DNA of 64,000 bases, from NCBI GenBank assembly GCA_964057225.1, contig OZ059894.1, positions 10,798,131 through 10,862,130 on the forward strand. Reading direction: 5' to 3'. Positions 46,498-57,392 of the stretch are shown here, piece after piece. Source of the DNA: Auanema rhodensis (Eukaryota > Nematoda > Chromadorea > Rhabditida > Rhabditidae). Position 1 is the stretch's first letter, and each line of letters starts with the position of its first letter. The notes beneath the pieces were generated by a model that searched no databases, was not told the DNA's origin, and was given only the letters and a program-made list of their open reading frames with translations. A program made the translations under genes and the position numbers.

Positions 46498-49400
46498 CGC
46501 TGAAAAGAATGTTAGCATTATTACGTACTTTTTCGAGTTTGGGAACCATTGACCCACGATGCTTCCAAAACATTTTGGAGAGAGATTATGTAGAAAACAG
46601 AAATAATTGCAAATATTCGAAGAACAAAACAAAAATCTTTTATAAACAATGCGAAAAAAAGTGTACAGAAGAGAATTTAAAAAAGTGCAAGAGCAGTGAT
46701 GTGTTGATGATTCTATGTGTGAAATAGGCAATTTTTCGTTTTAAAAAAGTTGCTTATCATCCTATTAATCTATCTGTATATACATTTCTACAAGTTTATT
46801 TATAAAAGAATGAATAAAACGTATTCAAGAAAAGTAGAAGCGTGGAAATGAAATATAATAGATAGAAAACAAAAAGAAGAAAAAAAAGTAGAATATGAAC
46901 TGTATTTTTTTACTTAAATTTCCTAATAAACATAATTTATTTTTTGATTGTTTGATTGTTAGAAAAAAAATAAAATAAATAGATTCTAAGAGAATATGGA
47001 TCATATGAAATAACAAAAAAAAGTTGAAAATGCCTATGAATACGGTAAGAGACTAGCATAGATCGGAAAGAGTTAAACGGGATGCAGAGGCGTCTTAATG
47101 ATATGGAACAAAATCCAAAGCGAGCATGTATATATAACAAGATTCTAAGAGTGCCTCTGGTAATAGATGAGACTACGCCTATACATATATATGGAGAAGG
47201 TCAGTCATCTACTCATATGAAGCATTTTGAGCGGCTTCAATGACGCGATTCAAAAAGAACAAGCTAAGAGTCAGCAAGCTCAACAATTCAAATTGAATAT
47301 TTGCATCATCTCGACAGTATTTTTAGTCGGCTCAAAATGATATAGAAAATTCAAAAATTGTTAGAATGATCTTTATAATATATCTTTTTTTTAATACCAA
47401 GAGCTCTAAAGCCGTATTTTAGAGATTTGATTATAAATATCGAATTTCATTTTTTTTAAAGAATTTTTTTTCATTCGTTTTGAACTTATTCGTATGTTTT
47501 ATTCATATCTACTGACTTCTTATAGTTATAAATGGATATTTATTTTATAAAAATTATAAATTGAGAAAAAGTTTTAAATGAAATCTTGAAGAAGCAGGTA
47601 ACGTTGCAAATTTAAAACAGCCTTTCCACATAAGAAGTTTATTTCTATTTCATGATAATAAAAGAAACGTCATGAGGCATATCAAAAGATGAAAATTTTT
47701 ATTTATAGTGGTCAAAGTTAAATAAACAAAAACTTTTTTTGAAAATAATAAGAATTATTTTTTTGAATAAAAAGTGTGAAGCATTAGAACTTAATATGAA
47801 TTGGACAAACTTTAAGAAAAGGTTGTGACGACAATGACGTTTATATATACGTTCTTTATGTTTTTGACTTTTTTTTCTTTGGTACACATAGGAACATAAA
47901 CTTGGATTAACAGAAAAAAAAATAAGGACATTGAAAATATAAAATATATTTGAATAATTTAAAAAGAAAAAGTTAGAAAATGTTTGTTGGATATATCATT
48001 TTACAATAACAGAGTAAAAAAAGGAAAAAAAAAAGTTATAGAGAAAACAGATGAGAGATAAAGTAAGAAAAGTAGACAGAAAACTGAGATACTGATGAGC
48101 TCAGCTAATTGATGATGGCTAAACTTTGGAGTTTTTCGGTTTTTTTCTTTTCCATAATGTTACAGAGAGTCTTGTTTTCTCATTATAGTTATTACTTGAA
48201 ACTCTTAATCCTCATTGAATATGTTTTGAAAGCAAATAACTAATGGGAAACAATTAGAAAACTTGATTGAAGGTGAAACTTTGTAAAAGCAATACATGTA
48301 ATGGAAGAAATATAAAAATCTTTGAAAAATTTTATTTAAAATGAATAATTTACCAATATTTTATAAATTCCATGAAAAATGAAATATATGTTTACTTGAT
48401 AAGTTAATCTTCATTTTTTATTTGTAAAACTGAAAAAAACTGATTGAACAATGTGAATATGAGACAGAAAACGAATCTAGAGGACTATTTGAGAGTCAAT
48501 TAGTAGGTGTTTCTCAAACAACTTGAGAACAAGAGGATAGCTTTCAGAAAAGGTCAATCTTACGTCTTTTAACAAATTGTGTTTGATGGAATTTTTGTGG
48601 CTGCCCCTCCCTTTGCAAGAGCATTAACTAAAATAATGACATAGTAATATCTACAGCATTTTGAAATATAATATAAAATTATACGATAGGGGTCACGGCA
48701 GTGCCTTATCTAAATGTTCGAAAATTTGAACTAAAAATAGAAACTTTGAATTTAATCCCGTATTTGAGACAGTATTATTGAAGCATTACTGAAATGTCAA
48801 CGTTGATTAATGATAATATCAAGAAAACAATATAAACATTTCTTAATATAATATTTTAAATATATTATTATTATTATTGATTTTAAATAAAAAAATATAT
48901 TTAAGAGAAACAAAATATTTTTATAAATATATACAGAGAATAATCTACATATACTATACGTTATACATATAATTAATATTATTTGTTTTAAAAGATTTTG
49001 AAAACTAATATGAATATCATATGATATTAGATTGAACGTTAACTTAGATTGAACGTTAAAGTGATATATCTAGCAACTTAAATGCTCAATAATTAATTAC
49101 TAATGACTAAATACATAGATAAGAGAAGAAAATCAAAAGAAATTGGAAACCAACCAAAACCAATGAGTAATGAGCGAAACAATATTTATACATCCTTCAT
49201 AGTATACATAGTATATATATTATATATTATATAAAACATATATGAAAGGTTCTTTTTTGAAAATAAACTTCAGATTATTCAAGATAATTAGAAAAAAATA
49301 AAGGTTAGCGAGAATTTCACGGAATTATTTTTTGAAATATCGAATTCAATCAGAAAAATGTGTATTTTCTTTGGGAAAAAAATGAAATAGAAACAGATGA

Positions 49401-50328
49401 TTTCAATTTTCTTGTTGTTGCCATATATAGTTTTGATATTTTCACAACAAAGGAAACTATTTGAAGACAAATTGGTGTGAGAGGAACGAAGTATCAAGTT
49501 AAAAACTAAAAATGGAAGTACTCAGTTCCTTCAAGATTGAAAGTTGTTTCAGCGCAGAAATATAATATGAAATTGGAAGCCGAATGGATTAGACTATATC
49601 AATAAGTTGGCATAATAGAGTAAAGAGATAGGTAATATGAAGGGAAACCATTTTACTAAAGAATAGAAGAGATATTCAAAGACATGGAAGCTGGTGTGTC
49701 TGTCTATTTATGCACATATTAATTATAAATTCATCCTTGAATAGTAATTCTAACATATCAAATAGAATTAATCTATGCGGGAAAAATATGTTAATTCTCT
49801 TGTTGCTCTTACTATATATATAATGAATACGTATTGTATATTTTTTTTCAAAATTTTAAATATCTTTAGATTCAAAATTAAATAATTAAACTTACAAATT
49901 ATAGTAAAACGGTTTATTTATATAATTCTTATAATTTTCAAATTAAAATAACTAATTATATTAATTTATATTATTATAATTATATTTATGTATATATAGC
50001 TTTAATTCATATTTGAAATTTAAAGATTGTTCATTCATATTTTTCTTTGAAAATTGCTTCCTTGAAGCAGTACACATCCATCATTATTAGTTATGTAACG
50101 AGCTATCTTAGTTAATGTTTTTCAACTTGATAGTTATATAGTTAAAGTCAGTTATTGTTAATCTTCTTAATTTTAAGCCTGTTTAGCGTCATCTTCTTGA
50201 TGATTTTTGATCTCATTAGAAAAATTATGGCGAATGATTCGGCGAATTGTTATGAGCAAGTTGTGATCGTAAAAGAATTGAACCAGTATTAACAAGTGGG
50301 ACGATATCCCAATTAGCATCACCTTGGA
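46498..50328. other. Long intergenic region, no gene seen
   Basis: About 3.8 kb, strongly AT-rich, with many A and T runs. All open frames are short and lack domain or leader support. A plus-strand frame at 46509-46727 overlaps the hormone gene's first exon in antisense and looks incidental. The region is the largest gene-free stretch in the window. Confidence 0.5.
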
Positions 50329-50337
50329 TATATAAAA
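50329..50337 (+). promoter_or_regulatory. TATA box of the Tyr/Gly-rich peptide gene
   Basis: TATATAAAA lies about 50 bases before the ATG at 50387. A TTTTACTAG site directly before the ATG could be a trans-splice or first-intron acceptor. Confidence 0.6.
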
Positions 50338-50386
50338 AGCTATGATTAAGTTCCTTTTTAAACTTTAAGCTTAATTTTACTAGAAG

Positions 50387-50638
50387 ATGATTCGCCAACT
50401 CCTGCTTCTTGCTATACTTGTAACATTTGTTTCTGCCCAATACTATGGTGGATATCCTTATTATGGTGGCGGATATGGAGGAGGACCTATGATGTACAGA
50501 CCTTACAGGTGAGATTGAAAATTATTTTGTTTCATCACTTAACTTTTTAAATATAGAGGGGGATACTATGGTGGTGGATACCCATATGGCGGTGGATACG
50601 GATACGGAGGACCATACGGATGGCGAGGAGGCAAATAG
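50387..50638 (+). CDS. Secreted Tyr/Gly-rich peptide (NLP-29/CNC-like composition)
   Basis: Two exons (50387-50508 and 50557-50638) give about 67 residues. The signal peptide is MIRQLLLLAILVTFVSA, followed by QYYGGYPYYGGGYGGG, PMMYRPYRGGYYGGGYPYGG and a final YGGPYGWRGGK. The YGG/GYG repeats after a Gln at the mature start, and the C-terminal WRGGK, resemble worm NLP-29 and caenacin-type peptides, which are epidermal antimicrobial or wound-response products. That role is inferred from composition. It is one of three Tyr/Gly-rich genes within 6 kb. Confidence 0.8.
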
Positions 50639-51290
50639 AATATTGATAATCAAAAATCATAAACTAATACTTTTTAGGTTTCCTTCGACAAATGATGTGG
50701 GGAAAAAAATAATTACAATTATGTTCTACTATTTATTTGTACGGTGAATAAAGTTTATTTATTCCAACTCGTTTTCCCTTTTTCTCCTGAATTCTCAAAC
50801 ATGCTGAACAAACACTGGAATATTTGAAAGAAACCATTCTTCCAACTGGTTCTACACCTTTCTTGAGATATAAAAAAATATCAGATGTTAAGAATGACAA
50901 CTTGGTTGTTAATATCGGTTTCCTTGCGCCTGATCCAATATGCTTAAGAGAAACAGGCTTGAATTGATCACCAGATTCAACGGTTTTTTCTAAAGTAAAC
51001 TAATAAAAAAATATTTCTCTACCAGTTATCTTGATGATTAATTGATCTTCTTCATAATGACTCATTCTCGGTTAATGTGGGAAGGTTCGTGAAAAAATTG
51101 GAGGAAAAAATCTGCATTCAGTAATCTTAAAATGATCTTTAGATATTTGCTTAATGTTGTTCGGCAAAAATTTCCAGACGCGTCAACGACTAAATATTTG
51201 TTAAATGGAGAGTAGAAAAGTGACAGTGAGCTTAGAATCTGTAGAATTATCAACTCGTTCGTGTTCCAATAACTTTATAAGCATATTGGC

Positions 51291-52221
51291 ATGATTCTAT
51301 ACATTTTTGCAGTTTTAATTGGTATGATTTCTTCAAAATTTATTTTGAACGGTATTTTTTGTTTCAGCAGGAGTTTATTCACAATGCCCTTGGGGTTATA
51401 CAGCATTAAATGGAGAAACAAGATGCCAAAATAGTAATTATTGCCAGGTAATATTATCTAGTTAACCACTCAAAAAGTTATAATTTCAAGGCTCTAGGTG
51501 GTAATACGTATGAATGCTTAAATGGACAATGCTGTAGAATTAATGGATGTATGTTGTCCATGTTTAATTTCTCTTAAAACTTTTTTATTATTTAGTATGT
51601 AATTCCCAAGAAGTAGCTATAAATGGAGAATGTTACCGGATGGCTACTAATGGAGAAAGATGTTCATATTCAGCTCAATGTCAACCAATGGGATCGTCAG
51701 AATGCGATAACGGAATATGTCGTTCAAGATCAAATCAGAATGAAAGTAAGTTACGAGTTTCTTCTATTTTGTAGTTTTGCGATACGATTATATTATGTTT
51801 TTATCGACTACTATTCATAGAATAATAGTTGTTATCCATTCATTTGAACTAATTCTATATTAAGGAGTATGTATAAATCCACAAAATGTTGTTGAATATC
51901 TTAATAATGGTCAATATAAGAATTGTATGTATAACCAATGCTCATCAGGTTATAACTGTGAATATAGTCAGCTAGCTCAGCAATATATTTGCTGCGGTTT
52001 TGGTCCTGGCTCAACCAGACAGTATGATGATTCATTAGGTAATTTTATTGAAACTTATGAAAACAATATAAAAACTTAAAGGAAGAGTTCGATTATATCC
52101 AAGAACAACAATGCCATTGCAATGCAGCACAAAGAAAGGATGTATGTTTGATGATACTCCAAACTGTGTATATTCATCAAGATATGGACATTATGTTTGT
52201 TGTACAACTTTTAATTGTTAA
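51291..52221 (+). CDS. Secreted Cys-rich multi-module protein
   Basis: Leader MILYIFAVLIAG, then VYSQCPWGYTALNGETRC, QNSNYCQ, YECLNGQCCRIN, and a second unit VAINGECYRMATNGERCSYS with CDNGICRS. The third unit is VCINPQNVVEYLNNGQYKNC with CSSGYNCEYSQLAQQYICC. The last exon reads QCSTKKGCMFDDTPNCVY followed by VCCTTFNC. Each unit has a C...C...C...CC pattern like nematode EB/lustrin-type modules. Six exons, about 230 residues; donors near 51550 and acceptors near 51865 are the least sure. It is extracellular; function unknown. Confidence 0.7.
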
Positions 52222-52359
52222 TTTTATACAAAAATTATGAATTTTGAGGAAATTGTTTTGAAACAAAAAAGAATTCAAATATAGAGTTTGTTGTCTGTTT
52301 TCTATCTGAAATATAAAAAATGTATTTAATGATGATGATGATGGCGTTTCTTTACATCT

Positions 52360-52649
52360 TTATCCGGAAGTATAAGTGTTATAACCGTTGTAATTATATC
52401 CATAACCGTTATATCCATTTGTATTATAACCATATTGACTATTGTAGTTATTATATCCATTATAGCCATTATTATATCCATTATATCCATTGTTTGTATA
52501 GCCTGATGTTCCTGAAAATAAATAAGAAAATTGAAATGCTAATCAAATACCATACCACATCCAGATTCAGTAGTTATTGTAGGCAAGAAGAAAGCACAAG
52601 TGCTCATGATTACCATTAGGAAAACGAAAAGAAAACGCATGATTATCAT
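52360..52649 (-). CDS. Secreted Asn/Tyr/Gly-repeat peptide
   Basis: Two exons, about 80 residues. The leader is MRFLFVFLMVIMSTCA, preceded in frame by MII, then FFLPTITTESGCG. The second exon repeats NGYNGYNNGYNGYNNYN and TNGYNGYGYNYNGYN and ends TYTSG. The NGY units make it low in complexity, with a single Cys after cleavage. It differs from the Tyr/Gly peptides in its Asn content. It is likely a structural or adhesive secreted peptide, or a divergent antimicrobial peptide; neither can be chosen from sequence. Confidence 0.75.
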
Positions 52650-52695
52650 AACAATTGAAGAAAATCTGTTATCTACTTCTCCTGTTTTTCAGGGG

Positions 52696-52704
52696 TTTTA
52701 TATA
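52696..52704 (-). promoter_or_regulatory. TATA box of the Asn/Tyr/Gly peptide gene
   Basis: On the minus strand TATATAAAA ends about 47 bases before the ATG at 52649. Confidence 0.6.
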
Positions 52705-53678
52705 GCCAAATCTTTGATTAGTTTGAACTTGTATATTAGCTAAATTTTGACTGATTTGTTTATTAGGAAACTTAATTCTTTCATTTGTGATGATTAAAAA
52801 ATTATGAAACATAGAAAACATGGGTTAATTTCAACTATATGCTTCATTTCAGGTGGTAATATACAATAATGTTTATAATTTTTAATGTTCGACCTCTGTA
52901 GTACTAGATACCTATGTAGATTGCCAAACGTTTCGTCCAATTTGTAGTGCAAGTCACCTTTGATTAATATCCCTTAAAAGAGAAAATAACAAAAAAATAA
53001 CTTTTACAAAGTGTTAAAATATATTTAACTGATATATACATATATATCTAAACTATATTGATTTAATTTCAACTTTTTATTATATTTTAAAAAAAAAAAT
53101 TTAAAAATAAATGAATAGTTTGGTTAATAATTGAAAGTATTTCCATGAGAAACTATATTTTCGTATTTGCAAAACTAGTATTTGCAACAATATATCGTTG
53201 TATAAATAGTTCGTATGAATCTTATGTTAAAGTTTTTTTTGGTTAATGTTTCAACCTTAGTGCTTAATTTTGACCGTTAATTCCGATTCCGTTTTTGTTT
53301 TTTTTTTCGGTCTTTACATTTTAATAAAATAATTCTGAAAAATAGTTAAATATACATCTGTTTCCCACATCAATTCAAGTTTTTGCTGTCTTAAACCATG
53401 TAATGAATTTTCAATCTCAAATTATTTTCTAATATCTGTAATCTAAAAAACAAAATAAAAAATAATTTTTTAATCATTTTAAGTGAACTTTTGATTTTTT
53501 ATAATTTTTACTTATTCTGATTATTAAATATTAGATTTATATATTTATTTCAATGTTATTGATATATTTAAAATTAATTAAATTGAAAAATATTTATTAT
53601 ACATATATATAAGATATTTCAGAATAAAACATATATTTCCAATTAGATAGCTCAAGAAGAATGGGAAAGAAGTATTGA

Positions 53679-53950
53679 TTACTTTCCATACCAACCTGGA
53701 AAAACAATTTAATGAAAAAGTTATTCGTTTTTCATCGAAGAATCAAATGATTGTTCATGCTCATACCTCTGTATCCGCCTCCCCAAGGACGTCCATATCC
53801 ATATCTTCCATAACCTCCATATCCTCCGCCATATGGACTATACATTCCGTATGGGCGCATCATGCCATAGCCCCCACCAAATGGCATTCCCCACTGAGCA
53901 GAAACAGAAGCAATAAAGACAAAAGCAAATAGTATTTTGATTAAAATCAT
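53679..53950 (-). CDS. Secreted Tyr/Gly-rich peptide ending WYGK
   Basis: Exon 1 (53767-53950) starts one base after TTTTCAG and gives the leader MILIKILFAFVFIASVSA, then QWGMPFGGGYGMMRPYG and YGGYGRYGYGRPWGGGYRG. A 71-base intron (GTATGA...TTCCAG) joins a tiny second exon (53679-53695) that adds WYGK and stops. The unspliced alternative adds MSMNNHLILR. The spliced end fits the family better, because NLP-29-type peptides end in W/Y-G-K/R. Gln starts the mature peptide, as in the gene at 50387. Candidate epidermal antimicrobial-type peptide by composition. Confidence 0.75.
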
Positions 53951-54052
53951 TCTGAAAATATATTTTTGAACAATTGAAAAAGAAAAAAAAAACGTAACGA
54001 TGACTATTAAGGAGATTTGGAAACAAAAATTAATATTTCTTTCTTTGTTGCT

Positions 54053-54061
54053 CTTTATATA
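54053..54061 (-). promoter_or_regulatory. TATA box of the WYGK peptide gene
   Basis: The minus strand reads GTTATATAAAG about 105 bases before the ATG. The TTTTCAG just before the ATG implies a short outron or 5' intron between them. Confidence 0.5.
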
Positions 54062-54682
54062 ACACCTCTCATGTGATGTTGTTAGACGAATTGTTCTTAC
54101 GATATATATAATCATATGATTCTCAATCATCTATCAAATTATTCTTTTAAATAGTAATTTGGCATGTTGAGAACATTAAGTAATGACCTATCTATGTACA
54201 CTACTGTTCGTAAAACTTGAGACACCTTGATTGCCATATTTCTCTTTTTTGTTTGCCTAACTAAAATTTTAAAATGCTTAGTTATAAACAACATATTATA
54301 ATTGTTTAATTCAAAAATAATAAAACAAACAAACTTATAATATTTGATCATTTGGTATTTGTTTTTATTGTAGGTTTTAGCCTATCTTTAACCTTATATC
54401 ATATATTATAATTTGAAGTTATAACATAAATAATTTTAAAAAATTATATGAAAATACCTGTAGTTTAGACAAAGAACTTCTTATCGATTTATTCTAATGA
54501 AACGTATTTTCAACGATATTTATTCATTCCAAGGAACTATTTTTTCAAAAGTTTCAGCAAATCCTTACATCTGAATTTCTGAAACAGTACCCTGAGCCTC
54601 CATGAAACACCCTGATTTTCCAAAAACTCTAGGCAGTGGATACGCCTAAGCCTATGTCTACATATGTTACATCAGTACTACA

Positions 54683-55607
54683 TACAATACCGGACAAAAA
54701 GGTATAGCCTTTTCGAAAAATGTGTTTTTTTCTAAAAATTTAATTCTAACAAAATTGAAAAAAAAAACTAGATAATGTATAATCTTCAAAAAAAAGAATA
54801 TATAAGAATGATTATCACTTTTAGCATTTTAAAAACACTTTCTTTTAATTTTTTAAACCATTCATTGATTAAAAGCTGTTACATCTAATGTTAGATACAT
54901 ATCAAATACTATTTCTATTTCTTTTTTTCCACTGTTCTCGTCTCCAATTTAGATGTTCAGGAGCTCAAAGCACACGGGCTTCATAATTCTTCGCAGATAT
55001 AAGCGGTTTCTTCACTGGTCGTCTTCCGTTCAGTCCAGAAGCACAAAGACGTCTACGCATAGTCCTAACTGACGGTCGTTGGTTTTCTGGAAGTTGGAGA
55101 TCCAGCTGAATCTGAGTTGCATCTTTTCTTGGGTCATTCTTTCTTGGGCTTTTTTTCTTTATACTTCTTGGACTCCACCTCTTCAATAAGTAGGTTTTTC
55201 TACTGATACCAAACTGAGTTGGCAGTTCCTGCTGTGTCATGCCCTGACTTGTCCCTCTAATTATCGTATGTTGAGCTTCTTCGGACAGATTTTTCGTTCA
55301 TCTTATTCTTGCTAAGAAGAATAAAAATTGTCAAATTTCAAAGATTATAAAAAACTTTGATAAAGACTTTAAAAAATTGATAAAGAAAACCAAAACTTAT
55401 AAGTAATTAAAATGTGTTTTTAGCGTGTTTTTAGCGTATTTTCAGTTTTTATTCAATATGTCAAACCTTTCTGAAAATAATAATTTTTCATGTTTTTATA
55501 ATTAAGACCTTCATATTTATCTAAAGTATAATTAGTTTTGGTAATGATCCAAGAAAGTTATATCAACTATTTACTCAAAAGACTATTTCTTTTTGTCCGC
55601 TACTATA
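54683..55607. mobile_element. Internally deleted Tc1-like element
   Basis: Bounded by inverted ends next to TA dinucleotides: the left end reads CGGACAAAAAGGTATAG.CTTTT and the right end, reversed, CGGACAAAAAGAAATAGTCTTTT. Inside is the N-terminal part of a Tc1-like transposase on the minus strand. At about 925 bp it is shorter than an autonomous Tc1 element (about 1.6 kb), and the catalytic DDE part is missing. Confidence 0.75.
54965..55300 (-). pseudogene. Tc1-like transposase N-terminal fragment
   Basis: Helix-turn-helix region with MTQQELPTQFGISRKTYLLK, then PENQRPSVRTMRRRLCASGL and NGRRPVKKPLISAKNYEARV, the standard Tc1 order (HTH, second HTH, KKPLLS.KN..ARL). The frame then stops at ARVL; a few residues resembling HLNWRREQW follow in the next frame. 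The DDE catalytic domain is absent. It is a dead copy within the inverted-repeat element. Confidence 0.75.
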
Positions 55608-55868
55608 CATGTACTACGTACATGTTCTGTATATGTTTGACTTACATCAATTCATTAAACTCGCTTTCTTAGAATGAAAGGTACTTCATGGTATGAAACC
55701 GATAAGAGCTGACAAACATGATTTTTTCTCTTCTATTTTCTATTTTTATTATTTTTTTCAATTCATTATCATATAGTAAATCTATTCCTTTGTAAAATAA
55801 GATTTAAAAAAGTTTAAATTAAGTATTTATTATGTTTTGATAACATTGTTATTTACATATGATATTGT

Positions 55869-56227
55869 TTAACCGAGCAGAGCAGGAATTAGTCCTGGGC
55901 GTCCTACAAAGAAAATAATTTTATTATTTTTTAATATTTGTTATAATAATTACCGTATCCATATCCACCACCATATCCACCACCATATCCACCGGGATAT
56001 CCACCATATGGTCTACCGTATCCTCCATAAGGGCCACGTCCATATCCGTATCCACCTCCGTGTCCATAACCATATCCAGGTCCTAAATTTTTTTATTTTA
56101 TTAAATGAAAGTCTATATTTTCTTTTAGTGGATTTGAGTTTGTATATTCTAAAAACATACCACCACCATAGAATTGGGCGGCGGCTACAGCAAGAATAGC
56201 GGCTACGAGGATAAGACGGAAGATCAT
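55869..56227 (-). CDS. Secreted Tyr/Gly-rich peptide with LIPALLG tail
   Basis: Three exons. Leader MIFRLILVAAILAVAAA, starting one base after CTTACAG. Then QFYGGG, PGYGYGHGGGYGYGRGPYGG and YGRPYGGYPGGYGGGYGGGY, and a last small exon adding RPGLIPALLG before the stop. Introns split Gly codons after the first base, as in its neighbours. The C-terminus is hydrophobic and ends in Gly, which could serve as an amide donor, unlike the WxGK ends of the other two. Length about 75 residues. Likely secreted from epidermis or gland; role inferred only from composition. Confidence 0.75.
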
Positions 56228-56858
56228 TCTGTAAGCAAAGTCAAGATTCAGAATCTATAATCTTAGGAATCAAAGAATATAAAAAACAAAATTGCATATA
56301 TAAGATATTAGAATAGAATTGTGACGAAAACTCTTGGGCTCGGTTGGTAGCTGAATTAACTCCTTGGTCTTGTCATCTACCTTTGGGAGACCATTTTATA
56401 GGCTTGAACCAGACTAAACCAGCTTTTCTCCTCCTTCTTTTCTTCCTATCACTATGAAAATATTGTAACACTGTCTCTAGGCATGAGAGAAAAGCAAAAT
56501 TTCGGGTCTTATGCTGTCTCCCACCTCAACTATCTCTTTCTCTTTTTATCATTTCCATCTTTTTTTTTCTTTTTCAATCTCTGAAACGAAGACAATATTT
56601 AGATCATCTTTCATTTTAATTGTCTATTATTGTACATTTTTCATACTTGTTCTTTTCTTTTTTTTCCTCTATATCATAATTCCAGTCGATGTGTTAAGTA
56701 ATGAAGCGCACAAACAGCGAGGTTGGCCAGTCTTTGTCAATGATAGTAATATGACTTTGCTACTCTATACATCACGCACGCTGCCACACCTTGACTTGAG
56801 AAGAAGAATGGGCAACCGACGTCATCGACCCGGTGTATTCGAAGTGATGAACGGATGA

Positions 56859-56884
56859 TATATGACGTGATATATGACGTGATC
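56859..56884. promoter_or_regulatory. Tandem TGACG-containing sites
   Basis: GATATATGACGT occurs twice head to tail and is followed by GATC. TGACGT is a bZIP/CREB-type core. The pair is about 630 bp upstream of the Tyr/Gly peptide gene on the minus strand. Regulatory use is an inference from motif and position. Confidence 0.35.
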
Positions 56885-57392
56885 TAAGTCAAGCGACACA
56901 CATAGTTATAAGGAAAACGTCGTCGAGAATCAATTTTCATAACCTTGAATGAAGAAAGCAGATTGTTGGACATTTTTTGAACTTTCTTCGTCAACAAAAT
57001 AATTTCACGAACAAACCGTTAGATCCAATTATGGCTTTCTCACAATATTAATTTATATTCGACTTTATTTCATATAGAACAAAGTTTTTTATATTGACTA
57101 GGTCAAAATCAAAAGTTTTCAATGCATATTACAACATTTCTCATTTTTTAAATTAAAATTTATTATTTTTGGGATGATGAATGATGTCTATGTATGTATT
57201 GTCTTTGTATTCATGTATATGAAAGCAAGTACGATATTCTCTTATGCACAATAGAAAAATTTTATTTTATTATTAAATTACAAATTACATTTTCAATTTT
57301 GATCACGTATATCTTCACGTGAGAGTCTTCACACGTATAAACTGCTACTCAATGCTATTAGTGTACAGATATAGGAGATGATATCATATCCT

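Noticed and set aside
46509-46727. Plus-strand Cys-containing frame
   Set aside because: Begins near the antisense of the FLR-2 first exon and has no splice partners; its start sequence reflects the complementary leader.
53675-53932. Plus-strand Ser/Ile-rich frame
   Set aside because: Antisense of the Tyr/Gly repeat codons of the peptide gene at 53679-53950.
56511-56858. Plus-strand 115-codon open frame
   Set aside because: F/I/S-rich translation of T-rich sequence, no leader followed by a plausible domain, no homologue recognised.
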